NCBI RefSeq assembly: GCF_007000325.2
Contig: NZ_CP117267.1
Location: 1,302,001 to 1,366,000 of the forward strand
Direction of reading: 5' to 3'
Length of the DNA stretch: 64,000 bases
Source of the DNA: Rhizobium rhododendri
GTDB lineage: Bacteria > Pseudomonadota > Alphaproteobacteria > Rhizobiales > Rhizobiaceae
Shown here: positions 58,201 through 64,000 of the stretch, in pieces
Layout: every line of letters starts with the position of its first letter
How positions within the stretch are numbered: position 1 is the first letter of the stretch
Translations under genes and position numbers: made by a program
The notes under the pieces: model-generated
Told to the model about the DNA's origin: nothing
Seen by the model: only the letters and a program-made list of their open reading frames with translations
The model's database searches: none

Positions 58201-59861
58201 CTCTGACCACGGCACAGATTGCCAGCCTTACGACCCAGCAGATCGGGGCGCTCAGTTCATCAGCCATCTCCGGCATTTCGACAGCTGACATCGCAGCCTT
58301 TTCCGCAGACCAGATCGCCTCGCTGACGGCAACGGCGATGAAGGGCCTGACCTCCTCGCAGATCGCTGCCCTGACGACCGACCAGGTCAGCGGTCTGTCT
58401 GCATCGCAGATCGGGGCGCTGAATTCCTCGCAAATTGCAGCCCTCAGCACCGCCGACCTCGCGACCTTCTCGGCAGCCGATCTGGCCGCGATCAGCGCGG
58501 CCGGCATGTCGGGCCTCTCCAGCGACAATATCGCCAGCCTTTCGCCTGACCAGGTTGCTGGCCTGACCGCGGTCCAGGTGGCCGGGCTGACATCGTCACA
58601 GATAGCCGCCCTGACCGGGGCACAGGTTGCAGCGCTGACGACCACGCAGGTAGCCGCCCTCGGCTCGTCAGCGATACCCGGCCTGTCCACGTCAGGCATC
58701 GCATCCCTGTCGGGCGATCAGATTGCGGCGCTCACCACCAAGGCCGTCGCCAGCCTCACCACGGCGCAGGTCGGCGCCTTGTCCAGCGACCAGATCAACG
58801 CGTTGACGGCAACGCAGATTGCCAGCCTTGCCTCGAGCCAGGTTGCCGCCCTGACTGCGGGCGATGTTGCGGTCCTTACCGCCGACGATATCGCAGCGAT
58901 CACGGCCTCGGCGCTTTCCGGCCTGTCATCCAGTAACATCGCCGCCCTCAGCGCCGACCAGATCGCAGCCTTGAGTGCCAGTCAGCTGGCTGCACTGCAG
59001 ACAGCCCAGGTTGCTGCGCTGACTTCAGCGCAGCTTCCGGGCCTCACATCGTCGCAGATCGGCGCGCTCACCTCTCTCCAGATCGCGGCGCTCTCCAGCG
59101 ACAGCATTGCAGCCCTGTCGCCCGACCAGGTGGCTGGCCTCAGTGCCAAGGCCGTCGCCGGCCTGACGGCAGCCCAGGTCGCCGCCTTGTCGACCAGCCA
59201 GGTCGAGGCGCTGACACCGACCCAGTTTGCAGGCTTCAGCGCCGCGCAGGTCGGTGGCCTCAACAGCGCAGATGTGGCTGTTCTCTCGACGGACGATATC
59301 GCAGCTATCGGAGCGGCTGCGCTGCCGGGGCTGGCGAGCGCCAACATTCCGTCGCTCACGCCGGACCAGATGGCGGCCCTGAAGACAAGCCAGATCGCCG
59401 CACTGACCTTCGCCCAGACCCGGGCCCTGAGTTCGGCACAGGCCGCAAGCCTCAGTACCGATCAGGTGGCGGCGCTGAACGCGGTACAGATCGCAGCGCT
59501 CGGAACGGCCAGCGTCGCAGCGCTCTCGACCGATCAGGTCGCGGCCCTGAATGCAAGGTCTCTGGTCGGCCTGACCACGGCGCAGATCGGCGCCATGTCG
59601 ACGGCGCAGGTCGAAGCCCTGACGCCGGCCCAGGTGGGCGCACTCAATTCCCTGCAGATCGCGGCATTGAGCACGGACGGGCTGTCAGCCTTCTCGCTGG
59701 CAGACATCTCCTCGATCTCTACGGCAGCGATTGCCGGCCTCTCCACGGGTGATATCTTCGGATTGTCGAGCGCCCAGTTGCAGGCAATCACCGCATCACA
59801 GGCCGAGGCACTGGATCCAACCCAGATGGCGGCGGTCATCACAGCCTACCAGTCGTTCTGA
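55206..59861 (+). CDS. giant octapeptide-repeat protein (192 octads)
   Basis: A 1551-residue protein built almost entirely of one 8-residue repeat, [QDAS]-[IV]-x-[AG]-[LFI]-[ST]-[ST]-x, typified by QIAALSTA. After an 11-residue leader (MISPISSLSAT) I count 192 octads without a single insertion or deletion, then YQSF. They group into 16 leading octads, ten complete 17-octad (136-residue) super-repeats, and six closing octads. There is no signal peptide, RTX nonapeptide, LPXTG or membrane segment; the chain lacks Cys and has one Trp. Spacing of hydrophobics at positions 2 and 5 with Ser/Thr caps fits a solenoid of short turns. Codon use is normal for this genome. The ATG at 55206 follows AAGGGGT. 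I cannot assign a function; adhesin, structural filament or matrix protein are guesses. Confidence 0.85.
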   Translation: MISPISSLSATQIRALATTTIAAWTTNDISALSTTQIKALSAAQVAALETEDLASFSTAQLSAISATSITSLSLDQLAILTTDKIGGLAATQIAALKTAQIGALDAQQIEALTPAQVASLSAGQIAALSTDDIAGFSTADIAAISASAITGLSSANISVLSSGQTAALKTSQIVVLRTSQVAALTTDQIPALSTAQVAALSATQVRALPTGDVGVLSSAQIGALGTKAIAGLTSAQISSLSTGQIDAFTSVQIASLTSLQVSAVSAAGLATFSSGDMAAISTVALAGLSTASIAALTSDQAAALKTNQIAALRTGQIAALTSDQIPGLSTLQIAALSASQVRMLNGASIAALSTDQVAAISTKAVSGLTTQQISSLSTGQAQALTPALVGVMTAAQIGALNTADLATFSTADIAAISVAALPGLSTANVAALSSDQLSALKPTQIAALKTTQIAALDATQTPALTTAQVTALTSLQLKALASTSVSALSADQIGALNAKAVAGMTTAQIAALSTDQAAALTSSQIASLNSGQIAALSTADIATFSPDEIAAISAVALAGLSTDGIAALTPDQAAALKSAQIAALKSGQIAALSSDQIAALTTSQVGALVSAQVKALSSGGLAALSGDQITALNSKAIAGFTSLQISSLSTLQIEGFTSAQVASLSSAQLAALSTADLGVLSTDEVAAISNAALSGLSSAGIAALSPEQTAALKATQVAALKTAQIAALSAAQIAELGTSQVAVLTAAQTGALSSTTIAALSNEQIGALSAKAVAGLTSAQIAALSVDQVESLTLAQVAGLGSAQIAAMSSADLAAFSADEVAAVSTAALSGLSSDVLSSLSADQIAALKTSQIAALKTAQIAGLASGQIGTLSTTQVAALSAAQVTALSSGSVTALSDDQIAALSVKAVAGLTSTQITLLSSDQIQSLTSAQVAGLGSSQIAALSTAGLQAFSTDDIAAIGTGALAGLSTTAIAALSPDQAAALKTTQIAALKSAQIAALTTAQIASLTTQQIGALSSSAISGISTADIAAFSADQIASLTATAMKGLTSSQIAALTTDQVSGLSASQIGALNSSQIAALSTADLATFSAADLAAISAAGMSGLSSDNIASLSPDQVAGLTAVQVAGLTSSQIAALTGAQVAALTTTQVAALGSSAIPGLSTSGIASLSGDQIAALTTKAVASLTTAQVGALSSDQINALTATQIASLASSQVAALTAGDVAVLTADDIAAITASALSGLSSSNIAALSADQIAALSASQLAALQTAQVAALTSAQLPGLTSSQIGALTSLQIAALSSDSIAALSPDQVAGLSAKAVAGLTAAQVAALSTSQVEALTPTQFAGFSAAQVGGLNSADVAVLSTDDIAAIGAAALPGLASANIPSLTPDQMAALKTSQIAALTFAQTRALSSAQAASLSTDQVAALNAVQIAALGTASVAALSTDQVAALNARSLVGLTTAQIGAMSTAQVEALTPAQVGALNSLQIAALSTDGLSAFSLADISSISTAAIAGLSTGDIFGLSSAQLQAITASQAEALDPTQMAAVITAYQSF
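55623..59702 (+). repeat. ten in-register 408-bp tandem repeats
   Basis: Ten consecutive 408-nt units, each beginning with the codons for [DE]-[IVLM]-A-A-[IV] (55623, 56031, 56439, 56847, 57255, 57663, 58071, 58479, 58887, 59295). Each encodes 17 octads with position-specific features: position 2 ends GLS, positions 4 and 5 are mostly Q-x-A-A-L-[KR], position 11 ends in K or R in nine of ten, position 12 is usually A-[IV]-x-G, position 14 is often Q-V-E-A-L-T, position 17 is often [DG]-L-x-x-F-S. Units differ at many synonymous and non-synonymous sites, so they are old duplicates, not recent slippage. Confidence 0.9.
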
Positions 59862-59882
59862 TAGGATTGGACCATGTCTCTA

Positions 59883-59912
59883 CCCACGGCGCGAAAAGCG
59901 TCGTGGGCTTTC
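59883..59912. terminator. hairpin between the repeat-protein gene and the PilZ gene
   Basis: A 10-bp stem with one G-T pair (59883-59892 with 59898-59907, GAAAA loop) followed by CTTTCC lies in the 55-bp gap between the two convergent genes. Confidence 0.45.
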
Positions 59913-59916
59913 CGGC

Positions 59917-60483
59917 TCAGAGAAATTCGCGCAGCGTGTCGCGCGATTGCAGCGACAGGAATTCGATTGCAACGCCCTCGCGGAAATGGCGAACGATCCT
60001 GCCGCGCATGTTGCCGAGGCGGACGGCCATGCCGAGGGCAGGGCGCGCTTCGACATCGACGGCAGCACCGGAGAGCGACAGATCCATGAGGCGGCAGTTA
60101 TAGACGGAGCCATCCTCGAGGGTCAGTTCCACCGTCGCACTCTTCGGCGTCAGGCGGTCATGGCGGCGATCCTCGGGCAGGCCGAGTTCGTGCTTGTTGG
60201 CAAGCCAGGTCAGCTGTGCTGCGAGCTTCTCGCGTTTGCGATCAGTGGCGTTGATCGACATGTTGAAGCCGCGATTGTCGACCGAGATGACAAGACCCTC
60301 AATCCGGCCTAGATGGTCGATATAGGCAATAACCCGCTCATTCGCGCGCGGCCTGCCTTCGCATGTAACGTAAAGGTCGCCCGGCGACATATCGACGACC
60401 ATGCACTCGAATTCATCGTAATTGGCCAGCATCAGGCGACCTTGCATGTTGATCGGCACCCTTTGAAAGGTCCGTTGTTCCAT
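59917..60483 (-). CDS. protein with two PilZ-type domains (c-di-GMP receptor)
   Basis: A 188-residue cytoplasmic protein with two PilZ-like halves. The first has RTFQR (RxxxR) at residues 4-8 and DMSPGDLYV. The second has DRRHDR near residue 106 and the D-x-S-x-x-G motif in DLSLSGAAVDVE, the part most likely to bind cyclic di-GMP. In rhizobia such proteins affect motility, attachment or polysaccharide output. It follows a PAS-domain gene on the same strand with a 218-bp gap. ATG at 60483 begins MEQRTFQR; a frame 15 codons longer is unsupported. Confidence 0.85.
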   Translation of the reverse strand: MEQRTFQRVPINMQGRLMLANYDEFECMVVDMSPGDLYVTCEGRPRANERVIAYIDHLGRIEGLVISVDNRGFNMSINATDRKREKLAAQLTWLANKHELGLPEDRRHDRLTPKSATVELTLEDGSVYNCRLMDLSLSGAAVDVEARPALGMAVRLGNMRGRIVRHFREGVAIEFLSLQSRDTLREFL

Positions 60484-60701
60484 GCGCGGCGCACTCCGCG
60501 TTGTCATTGCTGGCTGGAATGAGTGCATAAAGCGACTTCTTGATCCTGTGAGGCTCCAAGGATTGGTAGCAGAAATTTGTTAATAGATGATTGGCCGCCG
60601 TACGCCAGTTGCATTCGATGCACGTCATGCACTCATTCGCCACGCCCCAAAAGAGCACAGGTTGTATCGTGACTATCGGAGCATCGCTGACGGTTCGAAG
60701 G

Positions 60702-61298
60702 TCAGAGATTGAGTGCCCGGCGAACGGCGTGGGACAGCCCCAACCCCTTGCTTGCCAAAGCCGATGCTGGAGATTGCGGCGCAGGCGTTTCGGGTTCGCG
60801 CAAGCCCGTCCGGCCATCGATCGTACGGCCACGATCGAGACGAAGACCGGCGAGGGGCTGCGTTCCAAGCCAGGCGCTTTTGCTCGTCGCCACCAGGCAA
60901 CCCAGCACCCGGTCGCAGCGATCCGGCGAGGAGCGCATCGGCAGCAGGATGACCTCGAATGTCATCGAGCGGCCATAGCCGCCATTGCCCGTTGCGTTGA
61001 GCACGGCCGGCGAAACCCCGTCCATGACGCCCTTGGCAAAGGTGACGGCCTCGGCACCCTGGCTGCTCCACAGCGAAGAAAAAGGCATGTCGCGAAGTTC
61101 CCGGCCGAAAAGGCTGCAAATCATCGTCCCCGCCAGTCGAAACCGGGGACCGCCGTCATCGGCGGCTTCCAGGATGAAGACCTGCGGCAACATGTGGCGG
61201 ATGGCACCCGGATCGATCTCGGACCGCAACGGAGCGTCGGCGATCCCTCGGGTGCTCTTCCAATAGGTAAACAGTTCAAAGCTCTTATCCAGGCGCAT
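60702..61298 (-). CDS. PAS_5-like domain protein
   Basis: A 198-residue protein. Residues 5-160 fit the PAS_5/MopJ-type single PAS domain of alphaproteobacteria: ELFTYWKSTRGIADAPLRSEIDPGAIRHMLPQVFILE, FRLAGTMICSLFGRELRDMPF and the following RVLGCLVATS strand. The C-terminal 40 residues are basic and probably disordered. Such proteins often tie nutritional or envelope signals to c-di-GMP and cell-cycle control, which fits the PilZ gene that follows on the same strand. ATG at 61298 (MRLDKSFELF) chosen. Confidence 0.8.
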   Translation of the reverse strand: MRLDKSFELFTYWKSTRGIADAPLRSEIDPGAIRHMLPQVFILEAADDGGPRFRLAGTMICSLFGRELRDMPFSSLWSSQGAEAVTFAKGVMDGVSPAVLNATGNGGYGRSMTFEVILLPMRSSPDRCDRVLGCLVATSKSAWLGTQPLAGLRLDRGRTIDGRTGLREPETPAPQSPASALASKGLGLSHAVRRALNL

Positions 61299-61434
61299 GG
61301 TCGGTCCGTGTGTCAATTCGGTGCAGGATGGCGGATATTTCCGCCCTCTGGTCCATCCCATGCTTATTCCGTGCCACGGCAACCGGCTTAGGGTTAACGA
61401 AGCCTTTCAATTGACCGGCGACGTCTTCCCGTGA

Positions 61435-61512
61435 GATCGAGGATGATAATCATCCGAAGGGGTGACAGCGCCGACTTCAAGCCGCCCGGCTCAATCGGGC
61501 GGCTTCTTTTTT
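61435..61512 (+). ncRNA. candidate small RNA ending in an orphan intrinsic terminator
   Basis: A strong plus-strand terminator (61479-61512) lies in the 266-bp divergent region with no plus-strand gene upstream of it; the nearest gene (PAS) runs the other way. Just before it is GGATGATAATCATCC (61441-61455), able to form a small hairpin. A TTGACC box at 61411-61416 could serve as -35, though no good -10 is seen. A short sRNA of about 80 nt, or a terminated leader of the rhomboid gene, would explain this. Family not recognised. Confidence 0.4.
61479..61512 (+). terminator. strong rho-independent terminator upstream of the rhomboid gene
   Basis: A perfect 10-bp stem (61479-61488 with 61496-61505, seven-base loop) is followed by CTTTTTT. 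It lies 53 bp before the rhomboid start codon. Confidence 0.85.
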
Positions 61513-61564
61513 GGCAACCGCTCCTGTATGCCTTGCGTTTTCCTTTCACGACGAAGAGCATGAC

Positions 61565-62344
61565 ATGCAAGACGATGCGCCGAAGCTTCCGCCGACCGTG
61601 GAGAACCGCCCAGACGCGCCTCCGCCGCGCACGCCGATCTTCAATCTGCCCCCCGTGCTCGTCGCCAGCCTAGGCCTGCTGCTGGCGATCTTCCTGATCC
61701 AAAGCGTATTTTTCTCGACGGACACGCTCGACTGGTTCTTCTTTACTTTCGGCTTCGTACCGGGCCGCTACATAACGCCTTTGTCGCAGCAGGGTCTGGA
61801 GTGGCTCTGGACGCCGGTGAGCTATTCGCTGCTGCATGCGAGCATCGAGCACATCCTGTTCAACGGCTTGTGGCTGATGGCCTTCGGTGCGCCGGTGGCT
61901 CGCCGCATCGGCCCGGTGCGCTACATCGCATTCTGGATACTCTCGGCAATCGCAGCTGCAGCACTCAATGCCGCCATCCATTGGGGCCAGATGACGTTGA
62001 TGATAGGCGCATCGGGCGTCGTCTCGGCGCTGATGGGGGCTGCCTGCCGCTTTGCATTTCCGCCCGAGAAACGCGGGCCTCGCCCGATGGAATCGCACCT
62101 CAATCCAAGACTGTCGATCATTGGCGCATTGCGAAGCCGGACAGTCCTGATGTTCATCCTGTTCTGGTTCTTCACCAATATCCTCATCGCCTTCGGCATG
62201 CCGCTGATTGGCGATGGATCGCAGGACGTGGCATGGGACGCTCATGTCGGCGGCTTTATCTTCGGTTTCCTGCTCTTTTCGCTGTTCGACCGCCCGATAG
62301 AATTGCCGACGCCGCCTGAAGACGTCGCCGCCATCGATGGCTGA
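61565..62344 (+). CDS. rhomboid-family intramembrane serine protease
   Basis: A 259-residue membrane protein with about six helices. The rhomboid signatures are intact: H91-x4-H96-x3-N100 in HASIEHILFN, catalytic S150 in MIGASGVVSALMGA, and the partner histidine in DAHVGGFIFGFLL. A Pro-rich cytoplasmic N-terminus of about 28 residues precedes helix 1. It should cleave single-pass membrane proteins within the bilayer; targets are unknown. ATG at 61565 (MQDDAPKLPP) chosen because upstream codons overlap the terminator region. Confidence 0.92.
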   Translation: MQDDAPKLPPTVENRPDAPPPRTPIFNLPPVLVASLGLLLAIFLIQSVFFSTDTLDWFFFTFGFVPGRYITPLSQQGLEWLWTPVSYSLLHASIEHILFNGLWLMAFGAPVARRIGPVRYIAFWILSAIAAAALNAAIHWGQMTLMIGASGVVSALMGAACRFAFPPEKRGPRPMESHLNPRLSIIGALRSRTVLMFILFWFFTNILIAFGMPLIGDGSQDVAWDAHVGGFIFGFLLFSLFDRPIELPTPPEDVAAIDG

Positions 62345-62451
62345 AGGTTGCATTCCCGGCAACCTGAGTGCAACATCGAATTCCGGCCGCGCGGAGGGAG
62401 GAGACCACGGGCGACCGGAATCCTATTGCGATTTCGAAAGGGGAGGATCGA

Positions 62452-62886
62452 ATGCCAATTTCCGTAAAATCCATTTTGGACGCCAAGGGTCGCGCCGTGG
62501 TGACCGTCGGTCCGGACACTACGCTGCTTGAGGCCGCTGCGATCCTTGCGGAACACCGCATCGGTGCGCTGGTGATCGGATCGCTCGGAGGCACTATCTC
62601 CGGCATATTCACGGAGCGGGACGTTGTAAAAGCTGTTGCCAAATATGGCCGCTCCAGCCTCGACCAGCCCGTCGTAGAAGTGATGAGTTACAACATCGTC
62701 CGCTGTAGCGAAGATTCGACGGTCGACGAGGTCATGGAGATGATGACCCAGAGACGGTTCCGCCATGTACCGGTGGAAGACGACGGCAAGCTCAGCGGCA
62801 TCATTTCGATCGGCGACGTCGTCAAGGCCCATATCCGCGAGATTGAACTCGAGGCCGAACAGATCAAGGCCTATATTGCTGGATGA
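62452..62886 (+). CDS. protein with tandem CBS domains
   Basis: A 144-residue cytoplasmic protein made of two CBS domains: residues 1-70 (VKSILDAKGRAVVTVGPDTTLLEAAAILAEHRIGALVIG...GIFTERDVVKAV) and residues 75-135 (VEVMSYNIVRCSEDSTVDEVMEMMTQRRFRHVPVEDDGKLSGIISIGDVVKAH). Such Bateman modules bind adenine nucleotides and act as energy sensors for partners. A GAAAGGGGAGG site precedes the ATG at 62452. It may be co-transcribed with the rhomboid gene 107 bp upstream. Confidence 0.9.
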   Translation: MPISVKSILDAKGRAVVTVGPDTTLLEAAAILAEHRIGALVIGSLGGTISGIFTERDVVKAVAKYGRSSLDQPVVEVMSYNIVRCSEDSTVDEVMEMMTQRRFRHVPVEDDGKLSGIISIGDVVKAHIREIELEAEQIKAYIAG

Positions 62887-62959
62887 AATATCCTGGGGAG
62901 TGGGCTGATCACAGCACCTCCCCAGCCATGATTGCCGAACGAGCGCCACCCCACCCACT

Positions 62960-63925
62960 TCAGCGGGCGTAAGCTTCCTGCATGCGGCGAATCTCCGGAA
63001 GTCGGGCCGAAGCCTCCTCATAGCCGCGATCGATAGCCGCACCGGCGCGATAGAACTCGGAAAGGCCGATATCGCTCAGTCGCGGATGGAGCGCCAGATC
63101 CGGTGGATCGCCGGCAAGGCGCGCGCGCGAAATCCTGTCCTGTATGATGTTGAAGGCCTGCACCATGACGCCGGTCATGCCGAGCCTGGTGTACGGCGCT
63201 TCGGGCTGGCGATGGATGTCGGTCGCCGGCAGCAGAGCGTTGTGCTTGACCACGGCGGAGCGGCCGTAGAGATCGTAATTGAGGTTGACCGCGACGACCA
63301 GCGGCTGCTCGTAGGACCGGCAGACCGAGACCGGCACCGGATTGACGAGTGCGCCGTCGACGAGCGTTCGGTTGTTGCTGCGCACGGGCTCGAAAATTCC
63401 GGGCAGCGCGTAGGACGCCCGCAACGCTGTGATCAATGATCCGTTGGTAATCCACACCTCATGGCCGGTGTTGAGTTCGGCCGCCACGGCGACGAAAGGC
63501 CGGGGCAGGTCCTCGATGTTCAGCCCCTGCAGATGCTCCTGCATCCGCTTGGTCAGCCGCATCCCGCCGAACAGCCCGCTTCCGCCGATGGTCAGGTCGA
63601 GCAGGCTGGCAATGCGGCGCATGGTGAGCGAGCGGGCGAAGGATTCGAGTTCATCGAGCTTGCCGGCAAGATAGCAACCGCCGACGAGTGCGCCGATCGA
63701 TGTGCCGGCAATCATGCCGATCTCGATGCCGGCCTCGTCGAGCGCCCTCAGCACGCCGATATGCGCCCAGCCTCGCGCTGCGCCGCCGCCCAGCGCCAAC
63801 GCGATTTTCGCTTTGCTTGGAAGGACCGGAATGAGGGCCGTTGCGGAGAGATCGTTGCCTTTGGCCGGGGAGGTAACCGCCGGACTCTGTCCGGCGCCCT
63901 GACGATTGAAACGCCAGTTCAGCAT
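62960..63925 (-). CDS. patatin-like phospholipase (RssA-type)
   Basis: A 321-residue lipid acyl hydrolase with a Ser-Asp dyad. The oxyanion loop is GGGAARGWAHIGVL (residues 46-59), the nucleophile S76 sits in AGTSIGALVGGC, and D190 in TLVDGALVNPVPV. The first 35 residues are probably disordered. No signal peptide, so it acts in the cytoplasm or at the inner membrane face. A GGAAG-type site precedes the ATG on the minus strand. The last 75 bp of the window lie upstream and hold its promoter. Confidence 0.92.
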   Translation of the reverse strand: MLNWRFNRQGAGQSPAVTSPAKGNDLSATALIPVLPSKAKIALALGGGAARGWAHIGVLRALDEAGIEIGMIAGTSIGALVGGCYLAGKLDELESFARSLTMRRIASLLDLTIGGSGLFGGMRLTKRMQEHLQGLNIEDLPRPFVAVAAELNTGHEVWITNGSLITALRASYALPGIFEPVRSNNRTLVDGALVNPVPVSVCRSYEQPLVVAVNLNYDLYGRSAVVKHNALLPATDIHRQPEAPYTRLGMTGVMVQAFNIIQDRISRARLAGDPPDLALHPRLSDIGLSEFYRAGAAIDRGYEEASARLPEIRRMQEAYAR

Positions 63926-64000
63926 CTTGTCTTCCTTCGAGGCGTATTGCGCCTCTTGTTATGTCGCGTCCCTTTTTGTTTGCCTGAACATCATACGTCG

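Noticed and set aside
55037..59842. Many long open frames on the minus strand across the repeat gene
   Set aside because: They are antisense shadows of a tandem GC-rich repeat: they have the same period as the plus-strand gene, no start sites with Shine-Dalgarno and no recognisable motifs.
55206..59861. Resemblance of LTPAQV-type segments to TAL-effector repeats
   Set aside because: There is no 33-35 residue period, no repeat-variable diresidue and no nuclear localisation or activation segment; the true period is 8 and 136 residues.

Overview
The window reads as a chromosomal segment of a GC-rich alphaproteobacterium of the Rhizobium/Agrobacterium group. The best taxonomic markers are the gbpR / chvE-gguA-gguB-gguC sugar locus, the moeA-moaC-trpC-trpD-ppiD block, rhizobial small-protein families (DUF883, DUF6894, DUF2934, BON) and promoters of the EcfG (RpoE2) general-stress type. 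No phage, transposase, integrase or CRISPR array is visible.

Layout. 1-2.1 kb: queuosine tRNA modification (queA, cut by the window edge, then tgt). 2.1-4.8 kb: two small secreted proteins, a BASS-family symporter and an unknown protein. 4.9-9.1 kb: a three-gene AttEFGH-like export cassette (ATPase, FtsX-type permease, secreted AttH/CrtC-like protein). 9.1-12.5 kb: an AI-2E family permease and parE. 12.7-18 kb: a hydrolase, tpiA, secG, pyrG and a Ni/Co permease. 18.1-20.4 kb: two divergent citrate-synthase genes, one fused to a helix-turn-helix domain, with palindromes between them. 20.6-27.2 kb: gnd, then moeA-moaC-trpC-trpD-ppiD on the minus strand. 27.3-34.4 kb: a DUF883 protein, an EmrAB-like pump, a 3-methyladenine glycosylase, a patch of small stress-type genes and a probable RNase H-fold protein. 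34.4-36.1 kb: sfnG (dimethylsulfone monooxygenase) and tRNA-Arg(CCG).

36.3-51.3 kb is a sugar block: a xylFHG-type ABC transporter with a divergent ROK repressor and a perfect 19-bp operator-like palindrome; an iolG-like dehydrogenase; a J-domain-like protein; then gbpR divergent from chvE-gguABC and an L-arabonate dehydratase-type gene. Together these cover aldose uptake plus part of a non-phosphorylating L-arabinose route. 51.4-53.2 kb: a DUF6880 protein and tRNA-Gln(CTG).

53.2-59.9 kb holds the two most unusual genes. The first is an AT-rich orphan next to tRNA-Gln, encoding a protein with a PD-(D/E)XK-like nuclease N-terminus and a long unknown C-terminus. The second encodes a 1551-residue protein built from 192 consecutive octapeptides, organised as ten exact 136-residue (17-octad) super-repeats with no insertion or deletion. 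59.9-64 kb: PilZ and PAS proteins, an orphan intrinsic terminator that may end a small RNA, a rhomboid protease, a CBS-domain protein and a patatin-like phospholipase.

All calls come from reading the sequence and from family knowledge; no database search was run.
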